From Massilia sp. HP4 (lineage in GTDB: Bacteria; Pseudomonadota; Gammaproteobacteria; Burkholderiales; Burkholderiaceae_D), in the NCBI RefSeq assembly GCF_005222695.1, contig NZ_STGG01000048.1:62001-126000 (forward strand): 64,000 nt of DNA, in the 5' to 3' direction. The position numbers and the translations under genes are program-made. Every line of letters begins with the position of its first letter. Position 1 is the first letter of the stretch. The notes beneath the pieces were generated by a model, which was given only the letters and a program-made list of their open reading frames with translations, did no database searches and was not told the DNA's origin. Below are positions 45,817-54,595 of the stretch, piece by piece.

Positions 45817-46950
45817 TTATTTGACCGCGCGGATCGCGTTCAGCACCGGCTGCAGCACCGCCGCGCCCAGGCGCGCGCTGCGTGCGCCGTCCCAGCCGAC
45901 TTGCGGATCCGGGTCGTTCGCATTGTCCTTGAACGGCAGTTCCAGCGTCAGCGACAGGCAGCCGAAGGCGTGGGTGATGTGCGACGAACCCATGGTCAGG
46001 GTCTCGTCGGTGTAGGGCGTGGCGCCGTAGCCGTGCACGTCCTGGAAGTCCGGGCTGGCGATCTTGAAGTCGGCGATGAAGCGGTCTTGTGCTTCGCCCT
46101 GTTCCTTGGTGAAGTTCGGGAGCGATTCGCTGCCGGCCACGAACACATAGGGCAGGCCTTCGTCGCCGTGCACGTCCAGGCACAGGTCGACGCCGGTCTC
46201 GTGCATCTTCTTGAGCACCAGGAACACCTCGGGGCTGCGCTCCATGCTCGGATTGAGCCATTCGCGATTCAGGTTGGCGCCGGCGGCATTGGTGCGCAGG
46301 TTGCCGCGCACCGAGCCGTCCGGGTTCATGTTCGGCACCACGTAGAACACCGATTCCTTCAGCAGCTGGCGGCCGAACGGGTGGGCCGGGTCGAGCAGCG
46401 CGTCGAGCATGCCTTCGACGAACCATTCGGCCATCGTCTCGCCAGGGTGCTGGCGTGCGATGACCCACACCTTCTTTTTACCTTCGGCAGGCTCGCCGAT
46501 CACCAGCAGGTTCAGGTCGCGGCCGTCGACGGTCGAACCCAGGTCGAGCATGCGCACGTTCTCGGCCATCTGGGCGCGGTCGAGCAGCTCCAGGTGGCGT
46601 TCCCACGAGTACGGCTCGAAATAGGCGTAATACACGCTGTCCATGCCCGGGGTGTGCTCGATGGTGAGCACCTGGCCATCGAACGCGGTCGGCACGCGGA
46701 ACCAGTTCACGCGGTCGTAGCTCGCCATCGCCTGGTAGCCTTCCCAGCCGGCCGGATAGGCGGCGTTGCCGGCGTTGAGCAGGCGGATGCTGCAGGCTTC
46801 GCCTTGCGCGCCCTGCAGGCGGAAGTAGAACCACTGGATGATGTCGGCGTGCGAGTCCTTGCGGATGTTCAGGTCGATGGCGTTGGCGCTCGTGGCGTTC
46901 ACGACTTCGATGGCGCCAGCGTCGAATTGGCTGCTGATCTTGATAGACAT
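45817..46950 (-). CDS. M14-family zinc carboxypeptidase (cytosolic carboxypeptidase-like)
   Basis: A 377-residue peptidase. The N-terminal beta-sandwich (about 1-130) precedes the M14 domain with the zinc site HPGE (in ARQHPGETMAEWFVEG), NPDG, NLNREW and DVHGDE; LTLELPF carries the likely catalytic Glu. This is the layout of the AGBL/CCP-like bacterial group. It has no signal peptide and is likely cytosolic. The ATG at 46950 begins at MSIKISSQ; the longer frame upstream is inside the paaX gene. A terminator follows. Confidence 0.85.
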   Translation of the reverse strand: MSIKISSQFDAGAIEVVNATSANAIDLNIRKDSHADIIQWFYFRLQGAQGEACSIRLLNAGNAAYPAGWEGYQAMASYDRVNWFRVPTAFDGQVLTIEHTPGMDSVYYAYFEPYSWERHLELLDRAQMAENVRMLDLGSTVDGRDLNLLVIGEPAEGKKKVWVIARQHPGETMAEWFVEGMLDALLDPAHPFGRQLLKESVFYVVPNMNPDGSVRGNLRTNAAGANLNREWLNPSMERSPEVFLVLKKMHETGVDLCLDVHGDEGLPYVFVAGSESLPNFTKEQGEAQDRFIADFKIASPDFQDVHGYGATPYTDETLTMGSSHITHAFGCLSLTLELPFKDNANDPDPQVGWDGARSARLGAAVLQPVLNAIRAVK

Positions 46951-47026
46951 GGTGTTGTCCTGTGTTGGGAAAGGCGTCGAAGCGGAAATGATACCCGCTT
47001 TTGGGCGTGGTCTCGTGGTCCGCTTG

Positions 47027-47962
47027 TCAATCCCGCAATCCGCCGAAGCGGCCGTGATAGGCAGCGTCGGCGCCTGGCGTTGCCGGGTCTTCCTTGCGCA
47101 GCATGACCAGCACGTGCTCCTCGGCGCGCGCATGGCACAGGCGGTAGATTTCACGTGCCAATGCATGGGCGTCGGTCCCCGGCCACGGCTGTGGCAGCAG
47201 GGCCAGCGGCAGCATCGGATCGTGCAGCTGCACCCGGCGGTAGGCGTGGATCAACAGGGTACGGATCGCGAACGCCTGCTCGGGACTGAAGTCTCCCGTC
47301 GCCAATAGCGCTGGCAGCGGCGCGAAGCTGTCGATGAAGCCGCGATAGGCGGCCACCACGGCGTCGAGATTCCAGCAGTCGCCGACCAGCTCGGGCAAGG
47401 GGCGCGAGGCCATGCCCGGCAGTTCGTCCACCTGGCACACGAACACCTTGTCGGTGGCATCGGCGCGTGCCAGGATCTCGCGCAGCGTGTCGCGCTCGGG
47501 GGCAGGATGCGCCATCACGCCTGTCGCCAGCATCGCAAAACCTTCCCACTCGAGTTCCTTGCGCAGCAAGGTGCGCAATTCGCTGTCGATGCTGCCGCTT
47601 TTTCCATGCGGCGCCAGTACAAAAGTCCAGCGGCCGTCCCAGTCCAGGCCGGGCGCCGAATAGATGCGGCGGTTGGCGCGTTCGAAGCGGGGCAGCGCCT
47701 TCGGCTCGATTGCATAGCGGCTGCGGCGGCCTTCGCGACTGGCCGTCAGCCAGCCTTCCTGCACCAGGCGAAACACGCTGGTGCGCACCAGCCGGTCGCC
47801 CACGCCCAGCGGCGCCAGCAACTCGATCATGCTCCCCAGCCAGAAACCCCCGCCGTGCTGCGCGATCGTGTCGCCGCACACGGTCACCACCAGCGACTTG
47901 TGGCGCGGCGGATCGGTGGCCAGGCTGTGGGCGATCCACTCAGTGCAAGACAGTCGTTTCAT
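47027..47962 (-). CDS. paaX: PaaX-family repressor of phenylacetate catabolism
   Basis: A 311-residue regulator. The N-terminal winged helix (MIELLAPLGVGDRLVRTSVFRLVQEGWL) and the C-terminal PaaX domain are intact. In E. coli PaaX represses paa promoters and is released by phenylacetyl-CoA. It lies divergent to paaA with 118 nt between them. The ATG at 47962 is used; a TTG four codons upstream is also in frame. Confidence 0.92.
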   Translation of the reverse strand: MKRLSCTEWIAHSLATDPPRHKSLVVTVCGDTIAQHGGGFWLGSMIELLAPLGVGDRLVRTSVFRLVQEGWLTASREGRRSRYAIEPKALPRFERANRRIYSAPGLDWDGRWTFVLAPHGKSGSIDSELRTLLRKELEWEGFAMLATGVMAHPAPERDTLREILARADATDKVFVCQVDELPGMASRPLPELVGDCWNLDAVVAAYRGFIDSFAPLPALLATGDFSPEQAFAIRTLLIHAYRRVQLHDPMLPLALLPQPWPGTDAHALAREIYRLCHARAEEHVLVMLRKEDPATPGADAAYHGRFGGLRD

Positions 47963-47989
47963 GATGGCAATCAAGTTTTCGTGCAGTGA

Positions 47990-48041
47990 TATGATTCAAA
48001 ATTATTGTGTACATCAAGTTTTTTGTATCGTATTATGATTC
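47990..48041. promoter_or_regulatory. paaX/paaA promoter region with repeated TATGATTC
   Basis: TATGATTC occurs at 47990-47997 and again at 48034-48041, in the same direction and 44 bp apart. TGTACA (48008-48013) and TATTAT (48031-48036) at 17-bp spacing are a plausible promoter for paaA; the second repeat overlaps the -10. E. coli PaaX sites contain TGATTC half-sites, as I recall, which makes these the best operator candidates. Confidence 0.5.
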
Positions 48042-48080
48042 GGACGGGTTTGCAATTGTAGAGAACCACGGAGACGAGCT

Positions 48081-49070
48081 ATGTACGCACAAATGGTGGA
48101 GACCGGCCTCAAGAAAGTCCGCACAGAACAGGACATGAGCGCCGAAGAGCAGGCGTTCCAGGCGCGCATCGACGCCGGGATCAAGATCGAACCGAAGGAC
48201 TGGATGCCGGAAGCGTACCGCAAGACGCTGATCCGCCAGATCTCGCAGCACGCGCATTCCGAGATCGTCGGCCAGCTCCCTGAGGGCAACTGGGTGACGC
48301 GCGCGCCGACCCTGCAGCGCAAGTCGGTCCTGCTGGCCAAGATCCAGGACGAGGCCGGCCACGGCCTCTACCTGTACAGCGCCGCCGAGACGCTGGGCGT
48401 GTCGCGCGACGAACTGCTGCAGGCCCTGCATGCCGGCAAGGCCAAGTATTCGAGCATCTTCAATTATCCAACCCTGAGCTGGGCCGACATGGGTGCGATC
48501 GGCTGGCTGGTCGACGGCTCGGCCATCATCAACCAGATCCCGCTGTGCCGCTGCTCGTATGGGCCGTACGCCCGCGCCATGGTCCGCGTCTGCAAGGAAG
48601 AATCCTTCCATGCGCGCCAGGGCTACGACATCATGATGGCGCTGGCCAGGGGCACGCCCGAGCAGAAGGCAATGGCCCAGGATGCGCTCAACCGCTGGTG
48701 GTGGCCTTCGCTGATGATGTTCGGTCCGTCCGATGCCGAATCGGTCAACAGCGCGCAATCGACGGCCTGGCGCATCAAGCTGTTCTCGAACGACGAGCTG
48801 CGCCAGCGCATGGTCGACCAGACCGTGCCGCAGGCTGAATACCTGGGCCTGACGGTGCCTGACCCCGACCTCAAGTGGAATGCCGAACGCGGCTCCTACG
48901 ATTTCGGCGAGATCGACTGGTCCGAGTTCCACAACGTCCTGAAGGGCAACGGCCCCTGCAACCGCGAGCGCCTGCGTACGCGCGTAAAAGCCTGGGACGA
49001 CGGCGAATGGTTCCGCGACGCCCTCGTCGCCCACGCCGACAAGCAAGCCGCCAAACAAGCCGCCGCGTAG
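48081..49070 (+). CDS. paaA: phenylacetyl-CoA epoxidase, catalytic subunit
   Basis: A 329-residue diiron monooxygenase subunit that, with PaaB, C and E, epoxidises the ring of phenylacetyl-CoA. Two ferritin-like ligand blocks are visible (DEAGHGLYLYSAAETLG and KEESFHARQGYDIMM). CGGAGACGAG precedes the ATG. First gene of the paa operon. Confidence 0.96.
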   Translation: MYAQMVETGLKKVRTEQDMSAEEQAFQARIDAGIKIEPKDWMPEAYRKTLIRQISQHAHSEIVGQLPEGNWVTRAPTLQRKSVLLAKIQDEAGHGLYLYSAAETLGVSRDELLQALHAGKAKYSSIFNYPTLSWADMGAIGWLVDGSAIINQIPLCRCSYGPYARAMVRVCKEESFHARQGYDIMMALARGTPEQKAMAQDALNRWWWPSLMMFGPSDAESVNSAQSTAWRIKLFSNDELRQRMVDQTVPQAEYLGLTVPDPDLKWNAERGSYDFGEIDWSEFHNVLKGNGPCNRERLRTRVKAWDDGEWFRDALVAHADKQAAKQAAA

Positions 49071-49140
49071 GGTTGGCGGCTTCGCCGCCGACGCGTTCAA
49101 CCTATGTTCGCGCTATCTGTACGCATCACGGAGACACATC

Positions 49141-49425
49141 ATGAGCAAAGAATGGCCCCTGTGGGAAGTCTTCATCCGCAGCCAGCACGGCCTCGCCCAC
49201 AAGCACGTCGGCAGCCTGCACGCCCCTGACGCCGAAATGGCGGTCAACAACGCACGCGACGTCTACACCCGCCGCAACGAGGGCGTCTCGATCTGGGTCG
49301 TGCGCGCCGCCGACATCGTCGCCAGCAGCCCGTCCGACAAGGAATCGCTGTTCGAGCCGGCCAACAGCAAGGTCTACCGCCACCCGACCTTCTTCCCGAT
49401 GCCGGAAGAAGTGAAAAACCTGTGA
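49141..49425 (+). CDS. paaB: phenylacetyl-CoA epoxidase subunit PaaB
   Basis: A 94-residue subunit of the epoxidase, of normal family length (WPLWEVFIRSQHGLAHKHVGSLHA is the family start). It is needed for complex assembly and has no metal site. It overlaps the paaC start (GTGA). Confidence 0.95.
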   Translation: MSKEWPLWEVFIRSQHGLAHKHVGSLHAPDAEMAVNNARDVYTRRNEGVSIWVVRAADIVASSPSDKESLFEPANSKVYRHPTFFPMPEEVKNL

Positions 49426-50186
49426 GTGCGCAGATGGACGCCAAATTCCAGTACCTGCTGCGCCAGGGCGACAATGCCCTGATCCTGTCGCAGCAACTGT
49501 GCCAGCTGGTCGGCAAGGGCCCCGCGCTCGAGGAAGACATGGCGCTGTCCAATGTCGCCCTCGACCTCCTGGGCCAGACCCGCATGTGGCTGGCGTATGC
49601 CGGCGAACTCGAAGGAAAAGGCCGCGACGAAGACCGCCTCGCTTTCCTGCGCGACGCTCACGATTACCGCAACTGCCTGCTGGTCGAGCAGCCCAACGGC
49701 AGCTACGCCGACACCTTGACCCGCCAGTTCCTGTTCGATACCTGGCACTACTTCCTGATGGACGGCCTGACCCGCTCGAGCGATGAACGCATCCGCGAGA
49801 TCGCCGCCAAGTCGATCAAGGAAGTAACTTACCACCTGCGCCGCAGCGGCGACCTGGTGGTGCGCCTGGGCGACGGCACTGACAAGAGCCGCGCCATGAT
49901 GCAGGCCGCGCTCGACGAGCTGTGGATGTATAGCGGCGAGATGTTCATCTACGACGAGATCGACAACGCGATGGTAGGGCAGGGCGTCGCTCCGCCGGTC
50001 GATGCGATCCACAAGCAGTGCCTCGACCACATGGCCGAGGTGTTTGCGGACGCCACGCTGACCATGCCGTCGCCCGAGGCCTGGATGCAGCGCGGCGGCA
50101 AGCAGGGCCGCCACAGCGAACGCCTCGGCTTCATCCTGGCCGAGATGCAGTTCCTGCAGCGCGCCTATCCGGGATCGAGCTGGTAA
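49422..50186 (+). CDS. paaC: phenylacetyl-CoA epoxidase subunit PaaC
   Basis: A 254-residue ferritin-like subunit that pairs structurally with PaaA but lacks a working diiron site. ALSNVALDLLGQTRMWL and the NGSYADTLTRQFLFDTWHY stretch are family blocks. The start is GTG 49422, overlapping the paaB stop; ATG 49434 is the alternative. Confidence 0.94.
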   Translation: MSAQMDAKFQYLLRQGDNALILSQQLCQLVGKGPALEEDMALSNVALDLLGQTRMWLAYAGELEGKGRDEDRLAFLRDAHDYRNCLLVEQPNGSYADTLTRQFLFDTWHYFLMDGLTRSSDERIREIAAKSIKEVTYHLRRSGDLVVRLGDGTDKSRAMMQAALDELWMYSGEMFIYDEIDNAMVGQGVAPPVDAIHKQCLDHMAEVFADATLTMPSPEAWMQRGGKQGRHSERLGFILAEMQFLQRAYPGSSW

Positions 50187-50698
50187 TGACTGCCCAGGAC
50201 GTCAGCGTCGAACAGGTCTGGAGCTGGCTCGGCGACGTCGCCGACCCGGAGATCCCGGTCATCTCGGTGGTCGATCTCGGCATCGTGCGCGACGTGCGCC
50301 TGGAAGACGACGCCTGCGTGGTCACGATCACGCCAACGTATTCCGGCTGCCCGGCGATGGGAGTGATCTCGGATTCGGTCAGCGAAGCCCTGCACGCGCA
50401 CGGCATCGGGAACGTCCGCATCGAAAGCCGCCTGTCGCCGGCCTGGACCACCGACTGGATGAGCGACGCCGGCAAGGCGGCATTGAAAGGCTACGGCATC
50501 GCGCCGCCGGTGCAACAGGCGATCGACATCAGCGGCCTGCACGCCGGCATCCGCCGCCGCGCGGCGCCCGACGTCAGCTGCCCGCACTGCGGTTCGCCCC
50601 ATACCCAACTGACCAGCGAATTCGGCTCGACCCCGTGCAAGGCGCTGTACAAGTGCCTCGACTGCCGCGAGCCGTTCGACTACTTCAAATGCCACTGA
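50186..50698 (+). CDS. paaD: PaaD, Fe-S/epoxidase assembly protein
   Basis: A 170-residue protein with an N-terminal MIP18/DUF59-type domain (DPEIPVISVVDLGIVRDV) and a C-terminal four-cysteine site (CPHCGSP...CKALYKCLDC) that may bind zinc or an Fe-S cluster. It is needed for an active epoxidase, probably in cofactor assembly. TAATG overlaps the paaC stop by one base. Confidence 0.93.
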   Translation: MTAQDVSVEQVWSWLGDVADPEIPVISVVDLGIVRDVRLEDDACVVTITPTYSGCPAMGVISDSVSEALHAHGIGNVRIESRLSPAWTTDWMSDAGKAALKGYGIAPPVQQAIDISGLHAGIRRRAAPDVSCPHCGSPHTQLTSEFGSTPCKALYKCLDCREPFDYFKCH

Positions 50699-50705
50699 GG
50701 CCAGC

Positions 50706-51782
50706 ATGAGCAAGTTCTATCCACTGACCGTCTCGAAAGTGAAGCACGAGACGCGCGACGCCATCGCCGTCACCTTCGACGTCCCGCCCGAGCTGAAGGA
50801 CACCTTCGCCTACCGCCAGGGCCAGTACCTGACCCTGCGCACCACGATCGATGGCGAGGACGTGCGCCGCTCCTATTCGATCTGCTCGGCCGTGCAGGAC
50901 GCGCAGCTGCGGGTGGCGATCAAGCGCTGCAGCGGCGGCCTGTTCTCGGGCTGGGCCAACGAGCACCTCCAGCCCGGCATCACCCTGGACGTGATGCCGC
51001 CGAGCGGCAACTTCAACGTGCCGCTCGACGCGACCAGCAGCCGTCACTACCTGGCCTTTGCCGCCGGCAGCGGCATCACGCCGATCCTGTCGATCGTGAA
51101 GACCACGCTGCAGGCCGAACCGGAAAGCCGCTTCACCATCGTGTACGGCAACCGCGCCTCGTCGAGCGTGATCTTCCGCGACGAACTGACCGACCTGAAA
51201 GACCAGTACATGGGCCGCCTGCGCCTGGTGTACGTGATGAGCCGCGAACAGCAGGACATCGAACTGTTCAACGGCCGCATCACCGAAGAAAAATGCGGCC
51301 AGTTCCTGCGCCACTGGATCGACATCAAGGACATCGACATCGCCTTCATCTGCGGCCCCGAAGACATGATGCACGGCGTCTCGCGCTCGCTGCAGGGAGC
51401 CGGCCTGGCCAAGGAACAGATCCGCATCGAGCTGTTCGCCGCCAGCGCACCGACGCGCGAGCGCAAGCCGCGCGCCGTGGCGTCGGAGGCACGAAACCTG
51501 ACCGAAGTGACCGTGATCATGGACGGCAACGCCGCCAGCTTCACAATGGACAAGGACAAGGAATCGCTGCTGGACGCCGGCCTGCGCGCCGGGCTGGACA
51601 TGCGCTACTCGTGCAAGGGCGGCGTGTGCTCGACCTGCCGCTGCAAGGTGCTCGATGGCGAAGTCGAGATGGACGTGAACTACGCGCTCGAGGACTACGA
51701 AGTCGCCCGCGGTTTCGTGCTGAGCTGCCAGAGCTTCCCCGTCACCGACAAGGTCGTCGTCGACTTCGACATCCACGAATAA
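50706..51782 (+). CDS. paaE: phenylacetyl-CoA epoxidase reductase
   Basis: A 358-residue flavin reductase: an FAD domain (RRSYSICSAV), an NADPH domain (AAGSGITPILS) and a C-terminal 2Fe-2S plant ferredoxin domain (CKGGVCSTCRCKV with a fourth Cys at SCQS). It passes electrons to the PaaA diiron centre. Confidence 0.95.
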   Translation: MSKFYPLTVSKVKHETRDAIAVTFDVPPELKDTFAYRQGQYLTLRTTIDGEDVRRSYSICSAVQDAQLRVAIKRCSGGLFSGWANEHLQPGITLDVMPPSGNFNVPLDATSSRHYLAFAAGSGITPILSIVKTTLQAEPESRFTIVYGNRASSSVIFRDELTDLKDQYMGRLRLVYVMSREQQDIELFNGRITEEKCGQFLRHWIDIKDIDIAFICGPEDMMHGVSRSLQGAGLAKEQIRIELFAASAPTRERKPRAVASEARNLTEVTVIMDGNAASFTMDKDKESLLDAGLRAGLDMRYSCKGGVCSTCRCKVLDGEVEMDVNYALEDYEVARGFVLSCQSFPVTDKVVVDFDIHE

Positions 51783-51819
51783 CAGCTGCGACGTCATGAA
51801 ACCAAACACGGAGACCGGC

Positions 51820-52611
51820 ATGACTTACGAAAGTATCCAGTTCAAGATCGAGAACGGCATCGCGCTCCTGACCCTGAGCCGCCCCGACCGCCTGAACAGC
51901 TTCACCCAGGCCATGCACCTCGAAGTGCGCGACGCCCTCACGCGTGTGCAGGCCGACAGATCGGTCCGCGTGCTGGTGCTGACCGGCGCCGGCCGCGGCT
52001 TCTGCGCCGGCCAGGACCTGTCCGACCGCGCCGTCGACCCGGGCGCGCCGAGCGTCGACCTGGGCGAATCGGTCGAAAAGTACTACGCCCCGCTGGTGCT
52101 CACCCTGAAGAACCTGCCGCTGCCGGTCATCTGCGCCGTCAATGGCGTGGCCGCAGGCGCCGGCGCCAACCTGGCGCTGGCCTGCGACATCGTGCTGGCC
52201 GCGAAATCGGCCAGCTTCATCGAAGCCTTCAGTAAACTCGGCCTGATCCCCGACACCGGCGGCACCTGGCACCTGCCGCGCCTGATCGGCCATGCGCGCG
52301 CCATGGGCCTGGCCATGCTGGGCGAAAAGCTCAGCGCCGAAAAGGCCGAGGAATGGGGCCTGATCTGGCGCTGCGTGCCCGACGAAGCGCTAATGGACGA
52401 AGCCATGGCCATGGCCGAACACTTCGCCGCGGCGCCGACAAAGGGTCTCGCCTTCACCAAGAAAGCATTCCAGGCCAGCTACGCCAACTCGCTCGAAGAC
52501 CAGTTGCAGCTCGAGGCGAACATGATGCGCGAACTCGGCTACAGCCACGACTACCGCGAAGGCGTGGCCGCCTTCATCGCCAAGCGCACGCCGCATTTCA
52601 AGGGAGAGTGA
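51820..52611 (+). CDS. paaG: 1,2-epoxyphenylacetyl-CoA isomerase
   Basis: A 263-residue crotonase-fold enzyme that turns the ring epoxide into the oxepin-CoA and also isomerises a later dehydroadipyl-CoA. The AGRGFCAGQDL and KLGLIPDTGGTWHLPR blocks match PaaG closely, and its length fits (E. coli 262). The ATG at 51820 follows CGGAGACC; the ATG at 51796 lacks a site. No separate paaF is present. Confidence 0.9.
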   Translation: MTYESIQFKIENGIALLTLSRPDRLNSFTQAMHLEVRDALTRVQADRSVRVLVLTGAGRGFCAGQDLSDRAVDPGAPSVDLGESVEKYYAPLVLTLKNLPLPVICAVNGVAAGAGANLALACDIVLAAKSASFIEAFSKLGLIPDTGGTWHLPRLIGHARAMGLAMLGEKLSAEKAEEWGLIWRCVPDEALMDEAMAMAEHFAAAPTKGLAFTKKAFQASYANSLEDQLQLEANMMRELGYSHDYREGVAAFIAKRTPHFKGE

Positions 52612-52613
52612 AG

Positions 52614-54143
52614 ATGCACGCCATCCCTCCAGGCAGCACGGTCGCCGTGATCGGCAGCGGCGCCATGGGCGCCGGCATCGCCCAGGTGGCGGCCACCGCC
52701 GGCCACCAGGTGCTGCTGTTCGATACCCGCGCCGATGCCGCCGACAAGGCCATCGCCGGCATCGGCCAGACCTATGCAAAACTGGTCGAGAAGGGCCGCA
52801 TGGGCGCGGTCGAATCCGACCTGGCGCGCGAGCGCCTCAAGCGCATCGCGTCGCTGCATGAAGCATCCGGCGCCGTCCTCGTGATCGAGGCCATCGTCGA
52901 GAACCTGGACGCCAAGCGCGCCCTGTTCGCCGAGCTTGAAAGCATCGTCGGCGAGCGCTGCATCCTGGCCACCAATACCTCGTCGATCTCGGTCACGGCC
53001 ATCGGCGCGCAACTCAAGTACCCGGAACGCCTGGTCGGCATGCACTTCTTCAATCCGGTGCCGCTGATGGCGCTGGTCGAAGTGATCAGTGGCCTGGCCA
53101 CCGACCGTGAAGTCGCGAACGTCGTCCACGCCACCGCCGAAAGCTGGGGCAAGAGCCCGGTGCACGCCAAATCGACGCCCGGCTTCATCGTCAACCGCGT
53201 GGCCCGGCCATATTACGCCGAGGCCCTGCGCCTGCTGCTGGAGCAGGCCGCCGACGTGGCGACGCTCGACGCCGTGATGCGCGACTGCGGCGGTTTCCGC
53301 ATGGGTCCCTTCGAGCTGATGGACCTGATCGGCCACGACGTCAACTTCTCGGTCACGAACTCGGTGTTTGCCGCCTATTACAACGACCCGCGCTTCACGC
53401 CATCGATCCTGCAGCAGGAGCTGGTCAGCGCCGGCTTCCTGGGCCGCAAGACGGGCCGCGGCTTCTATCGCTATGGCGACGATGTCGCCAAGCCGGCGCC
53501 GCAGACCGAAGCGGCAGGCAGCAAGCCGTCGACAGTGCGCTATGCGGGTGCTCCTGGCATGATCGACGCGCTCGCCGGGCGCCTGCGCGGCGCAGGCCTC
53601 GAGCCGGTCGCCATCGAGGCCGCGCCCGGCCTGTATTGCGAGGGCGCCGCAATCCACCTCACCGATGGTCGCAGCGCCACCGAACGCGCCGAGATGGACG
53701 GCCACCGCGACACGATCCTGTTCGACCTGCTGCTCGATGCCGCCGGCGCCACCCGCATCGCGCTGGCCCGCGCCGACCAGTGCAGCGACGGCGCCTGGCA
53801 AGCCGCGGTCGGCCTGTTCCAGGCTGCGGGTTTTGCCGTGACGCGCCTGGACGATGTGCCCGGCATGGCCGTGATGCGCACCGTGGCGATGCTGGCCAAC
53901 GAGGCCGCAGATGCGGTGAACCAGGGTGTGTGCAGCGCCCGCGCCGTCGACATCGCGATGCAGAAGGGCGTCAACTATCCGCGTGGCCCGCTGGCCTGGG
54001 CGGATAATATCGGCCTGCGCCAGGTCGTGGCCGTGCTGTCGAACCTGGCCGCGACCTATGGCGAAGACCGTTATCGCGTGGCGCCGCTGCTGCGCCGCAA
54101 GCTGGCGGCCGATCCCCAAGGAGCACGCTTTCATGCAGCTTGA
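52614..54143 (+). CDS. paaH: 3-hydroxyadipyl-CoA dehydrogenase
   Basis: A 509-residue NAD-dependent 3-hydroxyacyl-CoA dehydrogenase. The N-terminal NAD site is VIGSGAMGAGIAQVA, and the HFFNPVPLMALVEV and GFIVNRVARPY blocks follow. A second C-terminal helical domain (about 390-500) makes it slightly longer than E. coli PaaH (475). The stop overlaps the paaI start by 11 bases. Confidence 0.92.
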   Translation: MHAIPPGSTVAVIGSGAMGAGIAQVAATAGHQVLLFDTRADAADKAIAGIGQTYAKLVEKGRMGAVESDLARERLKRIASLHEASGAVLVIEAIVENLDAKRALFAELESIVGERCILATNTSSISVTAIGAQLKYPERLVGMHFFNPVPLMALVEVISGLATDREVANVVHATAESWGKSPVHAKSTPGFIVNRVARPYYAEALRLLLEQAADVATLDAVMRDCGGFRMGPFELMDLIGHDVNFSVTNSVFAAYYNDPRFTPSILQQELVSAGFLGRKTGRGFYRYGDDVAKPAPQTEAAGSKPSTVRYAGAPGMIDALAGRLRGAGLEPVAIEAAPGLYCEGAAIHLTDGRSATERAEMDGHRDTILFDLLLDAAGATRIALARADQCSDGAWQAAVGLFQAAGFAVTRLDDVPGMAVMRTVAMLANEAADAVNQGVCSARAVDIAMQKGVNYPRGPLAWADNIGLRQVVAVLSNLAATYGEDRYRVAPLLRRKLAADPQGARFHAA

Positions 54144-54570
54144 TGCACAACGGCTGGCCGAACTGGCCGGCCGCACGATGTTCGAACGCGATCCGACCAG
54201 CCGCAGCCTGGGCATGACACTCGACGAGATCCGCCCCGGCTATGCGCGCATGTCGATGAAGGTGCGCGACGACATGCTCAACGGGCACGCCACCTGCCAT
54301 GGCGGCTACATCTTCATGCTGGCCGACAGCGCCTTTGCCTTCGCCTGCAATTCGCACAACTTCAACACCGTCGGCGCCGGCTGCACGATCGACTACCTGG
54401 CGCCCGGCCGGCCAGGTGACGTGCTGGTGGCCGAGGCGGTCGAGCAGGCCTTGCAGGGCAAGACCGGCGTCTACGACATCGCCGTGACCGACCAGGACGG
54501 GCGCACCATCGCGCTGTTCCGGGGCAAGTCGCACCGCATCAACGGCACCCTGGTGCCGATGGATGCGTGA
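54133..54570 (+). CDS. paaI: hydroxyphenylacetyl-CoA thioesterase
   Basis: A 145-residue hotdog-fold thioesterase of the PaaI type (NGHATCHGGYIFMLADSAFAFACNSH). It clears dead-end CoA thioesters that form when the pathway stalls. Overlaps paaH; the paaK ATG follows 26 nt after its stop, behind a GAGGAGAT site. Confidence 0.93.
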   Translation: MQLDAQRLAELAGRTMFERDPTSRSLGMTLDEIRPGYARMSMKVRDDMLNGHATCHGGYIFMLADSAFAFACNSHNFNTVGAGCTIDYLAPGRPGDVLVAEAVEQALQGKTGVYDIAVTDQDGRTIALFRGKSHRINGTLVPMDA

Positions 54571-54595
54571 ATCAAAAACCGAAGAGGAGATCGAG

